Counted from the stretch's first letter, positions 8,412-18,100 are shown. The stretch: DNA of 64,000 nt from DASQPA01 sp963757335 (GCA_963757335.1 CAVWRJ010000025.1:682001-746000), one strand, 5' to 3'. Numbers and translations are program-made. The notes: generated by a model from the letters alone, not told the origin.

Positions 8412-10427
8412 TCAGCCGCCGGAGCGCAGGCGCTCCAGGTTGGTCCGGAAGAGGGCGTTGCCGGGCTCCAGCGCGAGAGCCTTTTCGAGCGCCTGGATGG
8501 CCCCGGCCCGGTCGCCCTTGAGGTAGTAGACGTTCGCCCGGTACTGCCAGACGAGGGCCGACCGGGGGGCGAGCCGCCCGGCCTCGTCGAGCCGGCCCAG
8601 GGCCTCGTCGTAGGCGCCGCGGCGGGCGGCCAGGGCGGCCTGCCCCGCCAGCTCCTGGGCCCGCTCTTCGCTCTCGGAGGCCGGCGGGCGCGGCCGGGGA
8701 TCGCCGGTCAGCCGTTCGAGGGCGCTCCGGGAGGGTTCATGCCGGGGGTCGTAGAGCAGGGCCTTCCGGTAGAGCTCGACCGCCCGCCCCCGGTCGCCGC
8801 GCCGCTCGGCGATCACCGCCAGATCGTGGTAGCCCTCCGGCCGCAAGGGAGCGAGCTGAACGGCCTTCTGCAGCTCCGCCTCGGCCTCGTCGTAGCGCCC
8901 GAGGGCCCCCAGAGCCGCCCCCAGGCTGGAGTGGAGCCCACCGTCTCCGGGGGCTTGCAGAAGGAGCTGCCGATAGATCCGCGCCGCCTCCCGGTATTCG
9001 CCATTCCTGAAGTGGAGAGTGGCGAGGACCCGGTCGCCGCCGGGCGAGGTGTCCACCGGGGGTGCCGGCCGGGAGCCGAGATAGCCGAGGCTGCGCAGGT
9101 GAGCGAGAAGGGCAGGATCGGCCGCCGGATCGCCCGAGCTCCTCGGAGCCGCCGCCGATATTGCCTTCCCCTTCCCAACGGGTTTCTCATAGGTGGCCAC
9201 CCGAATCGGTTGCGCTCCGGGCAGAAGGGCGTCGCGGAGGACCCGGCCCGGCATGTCGGCGGCGGGGGGAATCCCGAGGAGCGCGAGGACGGTCGGCGCG
9301 ATGTCCAAGATCCCCGCCCCGGAGAGCGCGGTCCCCCGCCGGACCTCCCGGCCATAGAGATAGAGGACCCCCTGCTCGTTGTGATAGCGCTCGCTCACCC
9401 GCCGGAGATCGCGGGTCTGGCTTGGGTCGTCGGGGAGGACGCCCAGGTCGAAACCGTGGTCGGAGAGGACGACCAGGGTGCTCTCCGGGTCCAGTGCTGC
9501 CAGACAGTCGCCGACCGCCCGGTCGGCGAAGCGGTACATCTCCTCGACCGCCCGGCCGTACTGGCGCTGCTGCGCCGCCAGCTCTCCGGCGAGCCCCTGG
9601 GCGCGAAAGAGATGGCCGAAGAGATGGGCGGTCGAGTCGGTGCCCTCGATGTAGATCATCTCCAGCCGCGGCGCCCGCCGCTTCCAGAGGTCGAGGCCGA
9701 TGTCTCGGTAGCTGATCGCCGTGGCGAGCGCCCACTTGAAGTGGGAGAGCTCGTCGGCAAAGTCGAACGGACGGTCGAAACGCTCGCGGGAGACGTCGAC
9801 GAACGGTTGCAGCTCCTCGTAGCGGAGGTCCCCCGGGCGGCGGAGGAGAGGCGCGATCTCCTTCTCCAGCTCCGGAGGCCAGGTGGTGGCCGCCTCTCCC
9901 CCGCCGGTGGCCGCTCCGGTCGTTCCGGTGGCTCCAGTCGCGCCGGTCGCCCCCTGCGAGAAGAGGAAGTGGTAGGCGGTATGGTCGCTCACCACGAAGC
10001 CGCGGACCGGCTCGGGCGGCCAGGTGGCCCACCAACCCACGACCCCGACCGTCCTCCCCGCCTCCGAGGCGATGTTCCACAGCGCCTTCACTCGGCGCAT
10101 CGAGCGGGTCACCGGGATCTCCCTCCCAGCGGGGTCGATCGCCACGAAATGGCCGATCCCGTGCTGCTCGGGGAGCTTCCCGGTGGCGATCGTCGTCCAC
10201 ACCACCGGCGAGAGGAGCGGCTGCCGGCTCCGCAGGGTGCCGGAGGCGCCCTCGCGCTTCAGCTTCGCGAAGTTGGGGAGCTTCCCCTCGGAGACCAGAA
10301 AATCGACCGCACGCGGATCGAGCCCGTCGAGCCCGAGGACGAGGACCCGGCCGCCGGGATGCGGATTGCCACAACCTTGGAAGAGGAGGAGGCCGGTGAG
10401 GAGAGTGAAGGGCAGCGCGCGCCGCAT
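8412..10427 (-). CDS. Lipoprotein type I phosphodiesterase/phosphatase with TPR tail
   Basis: A signal peptide ends in a lipobox-like LLFQGCGN, so the protein is probably a lipoprotein. Residues 25-400 carry the alkaline-phosphatase-superfamily fold of type I phosphodiesterases. LGLDGLDP supplies the first metal ligand, SPVVWTTIATGK the likely nucleophile region (the Thr after VVW), GTDSTAHLFGH a metal site, and LSDHGF another. The last 170 residues are TPR repeats (AEAELQKAVQLAPLRPEGY and following). Bacterial relatives are annotated as nucleotide pyrophosphatases or phosphoglycerol-type hydrolases; the substrate cannot be read from sequence. A Gly-Ala-Thr linker (about residues 160-175) is encoded by a 9-bp tandem repeat at 9904-9953, one of several such loci in the window. 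Confidence 0.85.
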   Translation of the reverse strand: MRRALPFTLLTGLLLFQGCGNPHPGGRVLVLGLDGLDPRAVDFLVSEGKLPNFAKLKREGASGTLRSRQPLLSPVVWTTIATGKLPEQHGIGHFVAIDPAGREIPVTRSMRRVKALWNIASEAGRTVGVVGWWATWPPEPVRGFVVSDHTAYHFLFSQGATGATGATGTTGAATGGGEAATTWPPELEKEIAPLLRRPGDLRYEELQPFVDVSRERFDRPFDFADELSHFKWALATAISYRDIGLDLWKRRAPRLEMIYIEGTDSTAHLFGHLFRAQGLAGELAAQQRQYGRAVEEMYRFADRAVGDCLAALDPESTLVVLSDHGFDLGVLPDDPSQTRDLRRVSERYHNEQGVLYLYGREVRRGTALSGAGILDIAPTVLALLGIPPAADMPGRVLRDALLPGAQPIRVATYEKPVGKGKAISAAAPRSSGDPAADPALLAHLRSLGYLGSRPAPPVDTSPGGDRVLATLHFRNGEYREAARIYRQLLLQAPGDGGLHSSLGAALGALGRYDEAEAELQKAVQLAPLRPEGYHDLAVIAERRGDRGRAVELYRKALLYDPRHEPSRSALERLTGDPRPRPPASESEERAQELAGQAALAARRGAYDEALGRLDEAGRLAPRSALVWQYRANVYYLKGDRAGAIQALEKALALEPGNALFRTNLERLRSGG

Positions 10428-10456
10428 AAGAGCCAGTCACCAGTACAATACCAGCG

Positions 10457-11035
10457 ATGCCCAAACACCTCGTGGTCGTCGGAGGACCCAACGGCGCCGG
10501 GAAGACGACGTTCGCGAATGCGTACCTGCGGCTCTACCCTTACTCCTATCTGAGCGCCGATGCACTGGCCGCCGAGCTGAGCCCCCAGCAGCCAAGCCTG
10601 GCAAGGATAGAGGCCGGCCGGGAGTTTTCTCGAAAGGTAAGGGATGCCATCTCCCGAGGAGAGGACTTGATCATCGAATCGACCCTCTCGGGTCGCAGTG
10701 TTCAGCATATCCTCAAGACCGCACGCGATAGGCGGTACAGGATCTCGATCATTTTCGTCTTCCTTGAGACCGCTCAGACTTGCGTGGACCGAGTCCAGGA
10801 GAGAGTCGAGAAAGGGGGCCACGATGTACCTGAGCTCGACATCCGACGCCGCTTCCACCGAAGCAAAGAGAACTTCTGGAGGATTTACAGACACCAGGCT
10901 GATGAGTGGCATCTGTTCTATAATTCGAGCCAGGCTTTTTGGCAGGTTGCATCCGCCAGCGCCAACGGATACGAAGTCATGGACGAGACGCTATTCTCCG
11001 CGTTTATGCAGGAGGGAGCTCTGAATGAAGACTGA
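10457..11035 (+). CDS. Zeta-toxin-like P-loop kinase
   Basis: The 192-residue protein begins HLVVVGGPNGAGKTTFANAY, a Walker A motif placed as in zeta toxins. SADALAAEL follows, then an IIESTLSGR segment typical of the zeta family, and a C-terminal RRRFHRSKENF basic helix that resembles the family's ATP-contacting arginines. Zeta toxins phosphorylate UDP-N-acetyl sugars and block wall synthesis, while related proteins act on other small molecules; the target here is inferred only from family. The gene overlaps the following small gene by 11 nt, the arrangement of a toxin with its partner. It diverges from the phosphatase gene at 8412, with only 29 bp between the two starts. Confidence 0.8.
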   Translation: MPKHLVVVGGPNGAGKTTFANAYLRLYPYSYLSADALAAELSPQQPSLARIEAGREFSRKVRDAISRGEDLIIESTLSGRSVQHILKTARDRRYRISIIFVFLETAQTCVDRVQERVEKGGHDVPELDIRRRFHRSKENFWRIYRHQADEWHLFYNSSQAFWQVASASANGYEVMDETLFSAFMQEGALNED

Positions 11036-11234
11036 GGCGCCCTTACCGATTGAGATCTACAGGAATGCTGCCGAGCTACAACGCATCGGTAACCGAGCCG
11101 TTCGGGAAGCCCAGGAGGAGAGCCGGCGGATGGGTGTCCCGAACGTCTACTCTCTGAATGGTAAAGTCTACTACGAGCTCCCGAACGGGGAAATCACCGA
11201 CAAGAACCCGTTCAAAAAAGCCCTCCCGAAGTAA
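11025..11234 (+). CDS. Small partner of zeta-like toxin (putative antitoxin)
   Basis: A 69-residue basic protein whose start overlaps the end of the zeta-like gene. The sequence has a helical N-terminal half (NRAVREAQEESRRMG) and a short beta-type C-terminus (VYSLNGKVYYELPNGEI). Small proteins of this kind commonly follow zeta-type kinases in Acidobacteria and Proteobacteria, and an antitoxin role is inferred from position only. The 256 bp that follow, up to 11490, show no convincing gene, although the downstream frame happens to stay open. Confidence 0.65.
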   Translation: MKTEAPLPIEIYRNAAELQRIGNRAVREAQEESRRMGVPNVYSLNGKVYYELPNGEITDKNPFKKALPK

Positions 11235-11490
11235 CCCCGCGGCCCCGGGGCTGTCCGTCCTTGCCGAGGATAGTCGTCCTGGATCGCGAGCTCGTCGAGA
11301 AGTACTCCCCTCCAAGGCGCAGCTACTCTTCCGAGCCGGCGGTGACATAAGCTCCTTCCACGAGCCCTGCACCCAGAGGATCGCCGGCCGGGGAAAACCT
11401 CGGGAATCCCTCAGACCGCCGTCAAGCCTTTCGCGGCCCGCGAGGGGAGACTCGCTCCGACCCCAGGACCCGTTCGCCGGAGAACCTTTG

Positions 11491-13953
11491 GTGAAAGCCG
11501 CGACCCAGAAGCCTGCCATCCTCGCCTGGCTCCTGGCCCTCGTCATCCTGGCCGGCGGGGCCGGCGGGGCGCACGCCGATCTCTGGTACGTGCACTACGA
11601 CAACGCAGAGCGCGCCCTCGCCCGCGAGGACTGGCGGACGGCGGTGGCCGAGCTGCGCCAGGCGATCGAGCGCAAGGGCGATTCGGGGGTCCGGGTGCGC
11701 ACGTATGGGATGCGGGTGGTCGACTACTTCCCCTATCTCAAGCTGGGGATCGCCTACCACCACCTGGGAGAGGAGGCCGCGGCCCTGGCGGCCTTCGACA
11801 CCGAGGAGCGCCTGGGGGTCGTCGCCGGCTCGCCCGCGGCGCAGCGGGAGCTCGGAGCGGCCCGGCAGGCGGCCACCCTCGCCCGGAGCCGTCCCGCCGC
11901 ACCCCCGCGCCGAGACCCCGAGACGATCCTCACCCAGAGCCTCGCCGAGGCCCGGCGGCTGGAGGCGGCGGGGAAGATTCGCGAGGCCATGAGCGCCCTG
12001 GCGCCGGGGCTCGCCGTCGATCCTACGCGCCGCGAGCTGACCGACCTGATGGCGAGCCTGGGGGCGAAGGCGGTGGCGGCGGAGGAGCACCAGCGCCAGC
12101 TGGAAGCGGCCCGCGGCAGCCTCGACAGGGCCAGGGCTCACCTCGCGGCAGGCGAGGCCGAGGAGGCGGCCAGCCTGCTGCGCCCCCTGGTCGCCGCGGG
12201 GCCCAACGAGGAGGCGGAACGGCTCCTTGAGAAGGCCCAGGCGGCGATCGTCACCGCCAGCACCGCCAGTACTGCCGGTACTGCCGGTACTGCCGGCACC
12301 GCCGAGCGGCGGAGCGGCCAGATCGCCACGGCTCTCGGGGAGGCCCGCCGGCTCCAGGCGGCCGGACAGGTGCCGGCGGCCCTCGGGCGCCTGGAGACCG
12401 TCCTCGCCCTGGACCCGGGGAACGCCGAGGCGCGGACAGTGCGGGAGGCGCTCCTCCTCACCCAGAAGAACGACCGCGAGAGCGCTTTCGTCGCCGAGAT
12501 CCTGCGCTCCGCCCGGGCGCACTTCCTGGGGGGCCGGGACGGGGAGGCGCTCGCCGCCGCCAACCGGGTCCTGGCCCTCGACCGGCGAAACCCCGAGGCC
12601 CTGGGCATGGTGCGGCAGGCCTACGCGCGGATCAGCCAGCGCCTCCTGGGCCCCGGCGGTAGTGCGGGCAGTGCACGCGGCACGGGCCTCGCCGCCATTC
12701 CGCCCGCCCTCCGCTTCTCCGACCTGCGCCAGGAGGTCGACGGCGAGCGGGTCGAGGTCGCCGAACGCGCCGACTTCCGCCTCTCGGGCGTAGCCATTGC
12801 CCGCTCCCCGGTGACGATCGCCGTCTTCGGCCCCGGCGGCCGGAGAGTGGCGAGCTCCAGCTCGGTCCAGGCCGTGGGCGATCTCTACTTGACCGAGTTC
12901 GCCGTCCGCCATCACCTCGCGCCGGGGGCCTCCACCCTGACCGTGGTGGCGACCGACCGGGCCGGCCTCCGTTCGGAGGGCCGCTACGCCGTCCTCTATC
13001 ACCGGCCCTGGCTGCTCTCGCCCTGGCCCTGGGTGATGGCAATGACGGTGACGGGGGCCCTGGGGCTCGTCGCGGCGGGCTTCTGGGCCGGACGGCGGCG
13101 ACAGCGGCAGCGGCGCCGGGTGCGCCGGTTCAACCCCTACGTCGCGGGCGGGCCGATCTTCGACGAGCGGCTCTTTTACGGCCGCGAGCCGCTCGTCCAG
13201 AAGATCCTCCAGACCGTCCACAACAACAGCCTCCTCCTCCACGGCGAGCGGCGGATCGGCAAGACCTCCCTCCTGCACCAGGTCGAGCGCCGGCTGGCGG
13301 CGTTGGACGACCCCACCTATCGCTTCCTTCCCGTCTACATCGATCTCCAGGGGACCCGCGAGGAGAAGTTCTTCGCCACCCTGGCCGATCCCATCTTCGA
13401 GGCGTTTGCGGCGCTCGCCGGGCTCGGCGAACGGGTGCCGGCCCTCGCCCGGGAGGCGCCCTACGGCTCCCACGACTTCGTCCGCGAGCTCCATGAGCTT
13501 CTGAAGCGTCTCACCGCGGGGACCGAGAAGCGGGTCAAGCTGGTGCTCCTGATCGACGAGGTGGACGAGCTCAACGACTACGACCCGCGGGTGAGCCAGA
13601 GCCTGCGGAGCCTGTTCATGAAGCGCTTCGGCGAGAATCTGGCCGCGGTCGTCGCCGGCGTCCACATCCGCCGTGAGTGGGACCGGGAGAGCAGCCCCTG
13701 GTACAACTTCTTCGAGGAGATCGCGGTCGACGCCCTCTCCCCCGAGGCGGCCGGCCGGCTGGTCGAGGAGCCCCTCCGCGGCACCTTCCGCTTCGCCCAC
13801 GGGGCCGTCCGGCGCATCGTCGAGACGACCGGCGGCAAGCCCTTCCTCATCCAGCGCCGCTGCCTGGCCCTCGTCCAGCGCCTCCACGAGGCGGGCCGGC
13901 GCACCATCACGCTGGCGGACGTCCTCGCCCTCGAACGGGAGGACTCCCCCTGA
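11491..13953 (+). CDS. TPR - membrane anchor - STAND-like ATPase
   Basis: I choose GTG 11491 because it begins a signal peptide (LAWLLALVILAGGAGGAHA) even though the frame is open further upstream. Of about 820 residues, 25-410 contain TPR-like helical repeats with a Thr-Ala-Ser/Gly linker encoded by six 9-bp repeats (12253-12306). About 420-505 is a beta-sandwich. A single membrane helix lies at about 508-530 (WPWVMAMTVTGALGLVAAGF), followed by a basic stop-transfer stretch. The cytoplasmic end is a P-loop ATPase with LLHGERRIGKTSLL (about residue 584) and Walker B VLLIDEVDEL (about 685). The sensor would thus be periplasmic and the NTPase cytoplasmic. The next gene overlaps its stop and encodes a related free ATPase. 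Confidence 0.75.
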   Translation: MKAATQKPAILAWLLALVILAGGAGGAHADLWYVHYDNAERALAREDWRTAVAELRQAIERKGDSGVRVRTYGMRVVDYFPYLKLGIAYHHLGEEAAALAAFDTEERLGVVAGSPAAQRELGAARQAATLARSRPAAPPRRDPETILTQSLAEARRLEAAGKIREAMSALAPGLAVDPTRRELTDLMASLGAKAVAAEEHQRQLEAARGSLDRARAHLAAGEAEEAASLLRPLVAAGPNEEAERLLEKAQAAIVTASTASTAGTAGTAGTAERRSGQIATALGEARRLQAAGQVPAALGRLETVLALDPGNAEARTVREALLLTQKNDRESAFVAEILRSARAHFLGGRDGEALAAANRVLALDRRNPEALGMVRQAYARISQRLLGPGGSAGSARGTGLAAIPPALRFSDLRQEVDGERVEVAERADFRLSGVAIARSPVTIAVFGPGGRRVASSSSVQAVGDLYLTEFAVRHHLAPGASTLTVVATDRAGLRSEGRYAVLYHRPWLLSPWPWVMAMTVTGALGLVAAGFWAGRRRQRQRRRVRRFNPYVAGGPIFDERLFYGREPLVQKILQTVHNNSLLLHGERRIGKTSLLHQVERRLAALDDPTYRFLPVYIDLQGTREEKFFATLADPIFEAFAALAGLGERVPALAREAPYGSHDFVRELHELLKRLTAGTEKRVKLVLLIDEVDELNDYDPRVSQSLRSLFMKRFGENLAAVVAGVHIRREWDRESSPWYNFFEEIAVDALSPEAAGRLVEEPLRGTFRFAHGAVRRIVETTGGKPFLIQRRCLALVQRLHEAGRRTITLADVLALEREDSP

Positions 13954-15005
13954 GCGCGGCGTCCCCCGTCCCCTACGTCATCGGCCAGTGGGTCGCGGGC
14001 GAACGGTTCTACGGCCGGAGCCGGGAGATAGAGGAGCTGTCGGCGGGACCGGGCGGGCCCCCGCGGCAGTGGATCGCCGGCCTGCGGCGGAGCGGCAAGA
14101 CCTCGCTTTTAAAGCAGCTCGATCACCTCGCCACGACTGCCATGACCGCGGGCGGGACCCCGGCGACCGCCGCGGGCGAGCCCGCGCTCCTGCCGCTCTT
14201 CTGGGACCTCCAGGGCGCCTCGAGCCCTGAGGAGCTGGCGCTCACCTTCGCCGAGGCGCTCCTCGACGCCGAGGAGGTCCTGGCGGGCCGCGGCATCGCA
14301 CTTTCCATTGCCGGGAGCGAGGAGACCGATCTCGCCGGAATGATGGCGAAGCTCGCCCGCGCCACCCAGGGGAGGCCGGGGAGCGCCCTCTGCCTCCTCT
14401 GCGACGAGGCGGACGAGCTCCTGGCGCTCGCCCGCGCCGCCCCCGGCGCCGTGGAGAGGCTATGGGAGGCGCTCGACGCCCTCGCCCCCGCCCGCCTCGT
14501 GCTCGCCTCGTCGCTTCGCCTCGCCGACTTCGGGCCGGAGGGCATACCGGGATTCGCGGAGCGCTTCCCGGCTCCGCGCTACCTGGGGGGAATGACGCGC
14601 GACGAGGCCCGCTCGGTCCTCCTTCAGGACCGCCTCCCCGCGGCTTCCCGCCCGCGTTTCGACACCGCGGCGTGCGAGGCGATCCTCTTGGCCTGCGGCG
14701 GCCACCCCATGCTCCTCCAGCTCGCCGGCAAGCGGTGCCACGAGCTGGGTCCGACCGGCGATGCCGGGGAAGTCCTTCGCCAGCTGGCGGCCGACCGCTC
14801 CGTCGATCATCTCCTGGCGGTCGACTTCGCGCTCCTCTCGGAACCCGAGCGGGTGCTCCTGCGTTCCCTGGCCCGGGACCTTCCCGCCGACGGCTCTCCC
14901 GCCGTCCACGACCGCCTGCTCCGCCTGGGGCTCCTCGCTGCCGACGGAGACGGTGGGTGGGCCCTCCCCAACCGCTTCCTCGCCGACTGGCTCCGCCGCT
15001 CCTAG
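13950..15005 (+). CDS. Soluble STAND-like ATPase
   Basis: The product is about 350 residues. It starts PYVIGQWVAGERFYGRSREIEEL, then a Walker A GLRRSGKTSLLKQL (about residue 45) and Walker B LCLLCDEADELL (about 150). A winged-helix-like C-terminus typical of this ATPase group follows (LLSEPERVLLRSLARDL, then LLAADGDGGWALPNRFLADWL). No ATG or GTG fits. A CTG at 13950 overlaps the previous TGA as CTGA and has GGGAGG about 7 nt upstream, so translational coupling from the preceding gene is likely. The same GQWV-GE-F-GR opening recurs in the DNA-binding ATPase at 15817, so the two are paralogues. Their partners are unknown. Confidence 0.7.
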   Translation: MSAASPVPYVIGQWVAGERFYGRSREIEELSAGPGGPPRQWIAGLRRSGKTSLLKQLDHLATTAMTAGGTPATAAGEPALLPLFWDLQGASSPEELALTFAEALLDAEEVLAGRGIALSIAGSEETDLAGMMAKLARATQGRPGSALCLLCDEADELLALARAAPGAVERLWEALDALAPARLVLASSLRLADFGPEGIPGFAERFPAPRYLGGMTRDEARSVLLQDRLPAASRPRFDTAACEAILLACGGHPMLLQLAGKRCHELGPTGDAGEVLRQLAADRSVDHLLAVDFALLSEPERVLLRSLARDLPADGSPAVHDRLLRLGLLAADGDGGWALPNRFLADWLRRS

Positions 15006-15120
15006 AAACCTCACGGGAACCTCAGGCGGTCCTCAAGACCGAGAGGGCCGCCCGGCCCTAGGCTCCATTCCACCGGACGTGATGATCGCGGCCCGGCCAC
15101 CGAACGGAGATGGAGAACTT

Positions 15121-15792
15121 ATGGACCGGATGATGAAAAGTCGGATCGGCAGTCTGGCAGCCTTCCTCGCGTTCTTCGCCGCCGGTTCGGCCATGGCCGC
15201 GATGCCGGCGATGCCGGCCGAGGAGACCGGCTGGCGGCTGAGGCTCACCGGGGTTTCCGCCCAGTCGACCGGCGGAGCAGGAGGAGGAGGCTTCAACAGC
15301 TCGCTCGGCACCGGCCTGGGGCTCGAATACCGTGCCACGCCGCGGGTCGGGGTGGAGCTCGCCGTCCTCTCGACCTCGATCGACGACGAGTTGGGAATCG
15401 ATTTCTTCGGCGTCGCGCACGTCTCCATCCGTTCGAGCCTCCGGGTCACCCCCGTGCTCGCTCAGCTCGATCTCCATCTCACCCCCGGCCACCGGGTGGA
15501 CTTAGTCGTCGCACCCGTCGTCGGCTTCGTGCGCTACGGCGATCTCACGACCCGGGTGAGCGGCCCCGAAGGCTCCGGGCTCGCCGAACGGGTGCCGACG
15601 AAAGACGGGTTCGCCTGGGGAGCCCACCTGGGCCTGGACGTCCCCCTGGGCGGCCGGGGCCTCCTCTTCACCGCCGGGGCGACCTATCTCAAGGCGAGGG
15701 TCGAGCCGCGGACCGGGTCGGCCGAGTCCGGCGCTCCGAAGCTCGATCTCGATCCGCTCTTCCTCCAGGCCGGGATCGGCTATCGCTTCTAG
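15121..15792 (+). CDS. Outer-membrane beta-barrel protein (OmpW-like size)
   Basis: The ATG at 15121 follows a purine-rich GGAGATGGAGAA. A signal peptide (IGSLAAFLAFFAAGSAMA) contains two copies of a 9-bp repeat coding AMPAMP. The mature part, about 195 residues, alternates polar and hydrophobic residues in strands and ends QAGIGYRF, with the C-terminal aromatic used by the BAM machinery. Size and strand pattern resemble OmpW/OmpA-type eight-stranded barrels; no specific ligand can be named. It sits between two paralogous STAND-like ATPase genes in the same direction, which may mean a shared envelope function. Confidence 0.65.
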   Translation: MDRMMKSRIGSLAAFLAFFAAGSAMAAMPAMPAEETGWRLRLTGVSAQSTGGAGGGGFNSSLGTGLGLEYRATPRVGVELAVLSTSIDDELGIDFFGVAHVSIRSSLRVTPVLAQLDLHLTPGHRVDLVVAPVVGFVRYGDLTTRVSGPEGSGLAERVPTKDGFAWGAHLGLDVPLGGRGLLFTAGATYLKARVEPRTGSAESGAPKLDLDPLFLQAGIGYRF

Positions 15793-15816
15793 GCGCAGGC
15801 GAGTAGCATCGGCCCG

Positions 15817-17266
15817 ATGACCAGGCCGATCGGCGATGGCGGCGAGGGCGGCGATGGCGAGGCGGGCGGGGAGCTCGTCCTGGGAGAGTGGCGGGTCGAG
15901 CCGTCGTTGAACCGGCTCACTCGCGGCGGCACGACGGTCAAGGTCGAGCCGAAGCTCATGGACGTCCTCCTCGTCCTCGCCCGGCACGCCGGGCAGGTGG
16001 TCTCCAAAGACGCCCTCGCCGATGCGGTCTGGCCCCAGCAGTTCTTTTCGGAGTCGGTCATCACCCGCGCCATCGCTGGCCTAAGGCGGGCGCTCGCGGA
16101 CGACGCCCGAGAGCCCCGCTTCATCGAGACCATCGCCAAGCGGGGTTACCGCCTGCTCGTGCCGGCGGTTCCTCCGGCGGTGCCGGGAGCGCCGGCGGTG
16201 CCGGGAGCTCGCCTGGCGCCTGCGATCTCAAGCTCCACCCGCGTCGCCGGCCTGCCCTACGCCGTGGGGCAGTGGGTGCGCGGCGAGGGCTTCTTCGGCC
16301 GGGCGGCCGAGATCGCGGAGATCTTGACCGGGCCGCGAAACGGCATCTGGCTCCTGGGCGCCCGGGCGATGGGCAAGACCTCTCTCCTCAAACAGCTGGA
16401 GGCGCTGACCGAGAGCCGACGACCCCGAAAGCCCCGCCGCTCGCTACTTTCCCCTCTTCTGGGACCTCCAGGGGAGCGTCGGCCCGGCGGAGCTCCACGC
16501 CGATTTCGGCGCCGCCTTGGCCGACGCGGAAGGGCGCCTCGAACGCTTCGGCCTCCGCCTCGGGGACGTCGCCGCGGACGATCTCTTCCTCTCCCTGGGG
16601 CGCCTGCGCCGGGCCCTCCGCGCCACGGGCCGGACGCTCCTTCTCCTCTGGGACGAGGCCGAGGAGCTCCTGCAGCTCGGCTCCGGCGCCCCCGAGCTCT
16701 TGCGGAAGCTCCGCCGGGCCCTCCAATCCCAGGAAGGCATCCGCACGGTGATGGCCTCTGGACCCCGGCTCTGGAAGCTCGCCGAGCAGCGCGACGACAC
16801 CTCGCCCTTCCTCCACGGCTTCGCGCCGCCCCTCTACCTGGGGCTCCTGGACGATGCGTCGGCCCACGGCCTCGTCCGCCGGGGTGGCGTCGGCGAGGAC
16901 GCCGCGACCGCCGCCGAGATCCTCCGCCGGGCGGGCGGCCACCCCGCCCTCCTCCAGCTCCTGGCGGCGCGCACCGCCGAGCTCGGCGATCTCGATCGGG
17001 CGACCGAATGGGTCGCCGCCGACCCTACGCTCCGTCTCCTCTTCGGGGTGGACTTCGACCTTCTCACCGCGAACGAACGCGAGATCCTCCTCGCCCTCGC
17101 TCAAGGGAAACCGGGCGAGGCCGCCGCCCAGGAGGCCCTCCAGCACCTCGAACGGCTGGGCTTCGTCCGCCGCTCGCCCAGCGGGCTCGAGGTGGCGAGC
17201 CCCTTGCGGCAGCGCTGGCTCCGTACCGAGGCTCTATCGGGTGGCGACGCCGCTCCGAAGGCGTAG
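15817..17266 (+). CDS. OmpR-type DNA-binding domain fused to STAND-like ATPase (frameshift)
   Basis: Residues about 25-115 form a Trans_reg_C winged helix (KLMDVLLVLARHAGQVVSKDAL, SESVITRAIAGLRRAL, FIETIAKRGYRLLVP), as in CadC/ToxR-type regulators but without a membrane helix. A proline/alanine linker built from short repeats follows. Then comes the ATPase module, opening PYAVGQWVRGEGFFGRAAEI with Walker A GARAMGKTSLLKQL. A one-base shift near 16423 breaks the frame. The rest continues as YFPLFWDLQG, Walker B LLLLWDEAEELL and a C-terminal winged helix. The protein likely regulates transcription in an ATP-dependent way, perhaps of the adjacent cluster; that target is a guess. Confidence 0.75.
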
Positions 17267-17315
17267 AAGAGAGCGGCGATACCATGCAGTGCCGCTCCAG
17301 CGATACTATAGGGGC

Positions 17316-17654
17316 GTGTCGCTTGCATCGAGCAGTGGGCCTGAGCTAAGGGAAGTCCGGCAGATGGTTCGCCGGATCGTGCATCTCTTTCATCCCGACA
17401 AGATCATCCTCTTCGGTTCCCATGCACGCGGCAGCGCGGGCCCGGATAGCGATGTCGACCTGCTCGTCGTGATGCCGTTTTCCGGCTCCAAGCGGGAGAA
17501 GCAGGTGGAGATCCGACTCGCTTTGCACAGTATTCGTGTCCCGAAAGACATCGTGGTCACGACTCCCGAGGATTTCCTTTGGCGACAGGAGCTTCCAGGC
17601 ACAATCGAGCGGCCTGCGGCGAGGGAGGGGCGAGTCCTCTATGCCCGACCGTGA
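17316..17654 (+). CDS. MNT-type nucleotidyltransferase (antitoxin of MNT/HEPN pair)
   Basis: A minimal nucleotidyltransferase of about 112 residues with the pol-beta-fold signature IILFGSHARGSAGPDSDVDL (GS...DxD), which binds metal and NTP. In MNT/HEPN modules this protein neutralises the HEPN RNase by adenylylation. I choose GTG 17316; an ATG at 17364 is possible but would leave little N-terminus. Its last 14 nt overlap the HEPN gene, the standard operon arrangement. Confidence 0.85.
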   Translation: MSLASSSGPELREVRQMVRRIVHLFHPDKIILFGSHARGSAGPDSDVDLLVVMPFSGSKREKQVEIRLALHSIRVPKDIVVTTPEDFLWRQELPGTIERPAAREGRVLYARP

Positions 17655-18063
17655 ACAACTGATCACGGTATGCGCGGAGTGGCTGGCCAAAGCGGAGAAC
17701 GACCTCATCACCGCAGCCCACACCCTCAAGCTCGGTGAGTCCTGCCCCACGGACACGGTCTGCTTCCACGCGCAGCAGTGCATCGAGAAGTATCTGAAGG
17801 CGTCGCTCGTCTTGAGTGGAAAGGATTTTCCAAGGACCCACGATCTCGAGATTCTGGTGGCGCTGCTACCCACCGAGCTGAGGCCCGAGATGACCACCGA
17901 GGAGCAGGCGCGTTTGACTGAATATGCGGTCGCTACCCGATACCCCGGATGGGATCAGATCTCGCTGGCCGTGGCACGCCGTGCGGTGGCGGTAGCGCGT
18001 CGAGTACGTAAAGAGGTTCGCCGCGTGCTCCCTAGAAAGGCCCTCCGCCGGAGGAAGGGCTGA
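17641..18063 (+). CDS. HEPN-domain toxin of MNT/HEPN pair
   Basis: A 140-residue all-alpha protein with the HEPN core: WLAKAENDLITAAHTL, then CFHAQQCIEKYLKASLVLSG, then RTHDLEILVALL and a YAVATRYPGW segment. Toxic HEPN members are metal-independent RNases with an R-x4-6-H motif, and no perfect version is obvious here. The position after an MNT gene makes the toxin assignment likely. The C-terminus is very basic (VRRVLPRKALRRRKG), consistent with RNA binding. The gene is convergent with the porin gene at 18101. Confidence 0.8.
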   Translation: MPDREQLITVCAEWLAKAENDLITAAHTLKLGESCPTDTVCFHAQQCIEKYLKASLVLSGKDFPRTHDLEILVALLPTELRPEMTTEEQARLTEYAVATRYPGWDQISLAVARRAVAVARRVRKEVRRVLPRKALRRRKG

Positions 18064-18100
18064 GCCACCCGGTCACGGCTCCTCCCGCTTCCTAGCCCGT

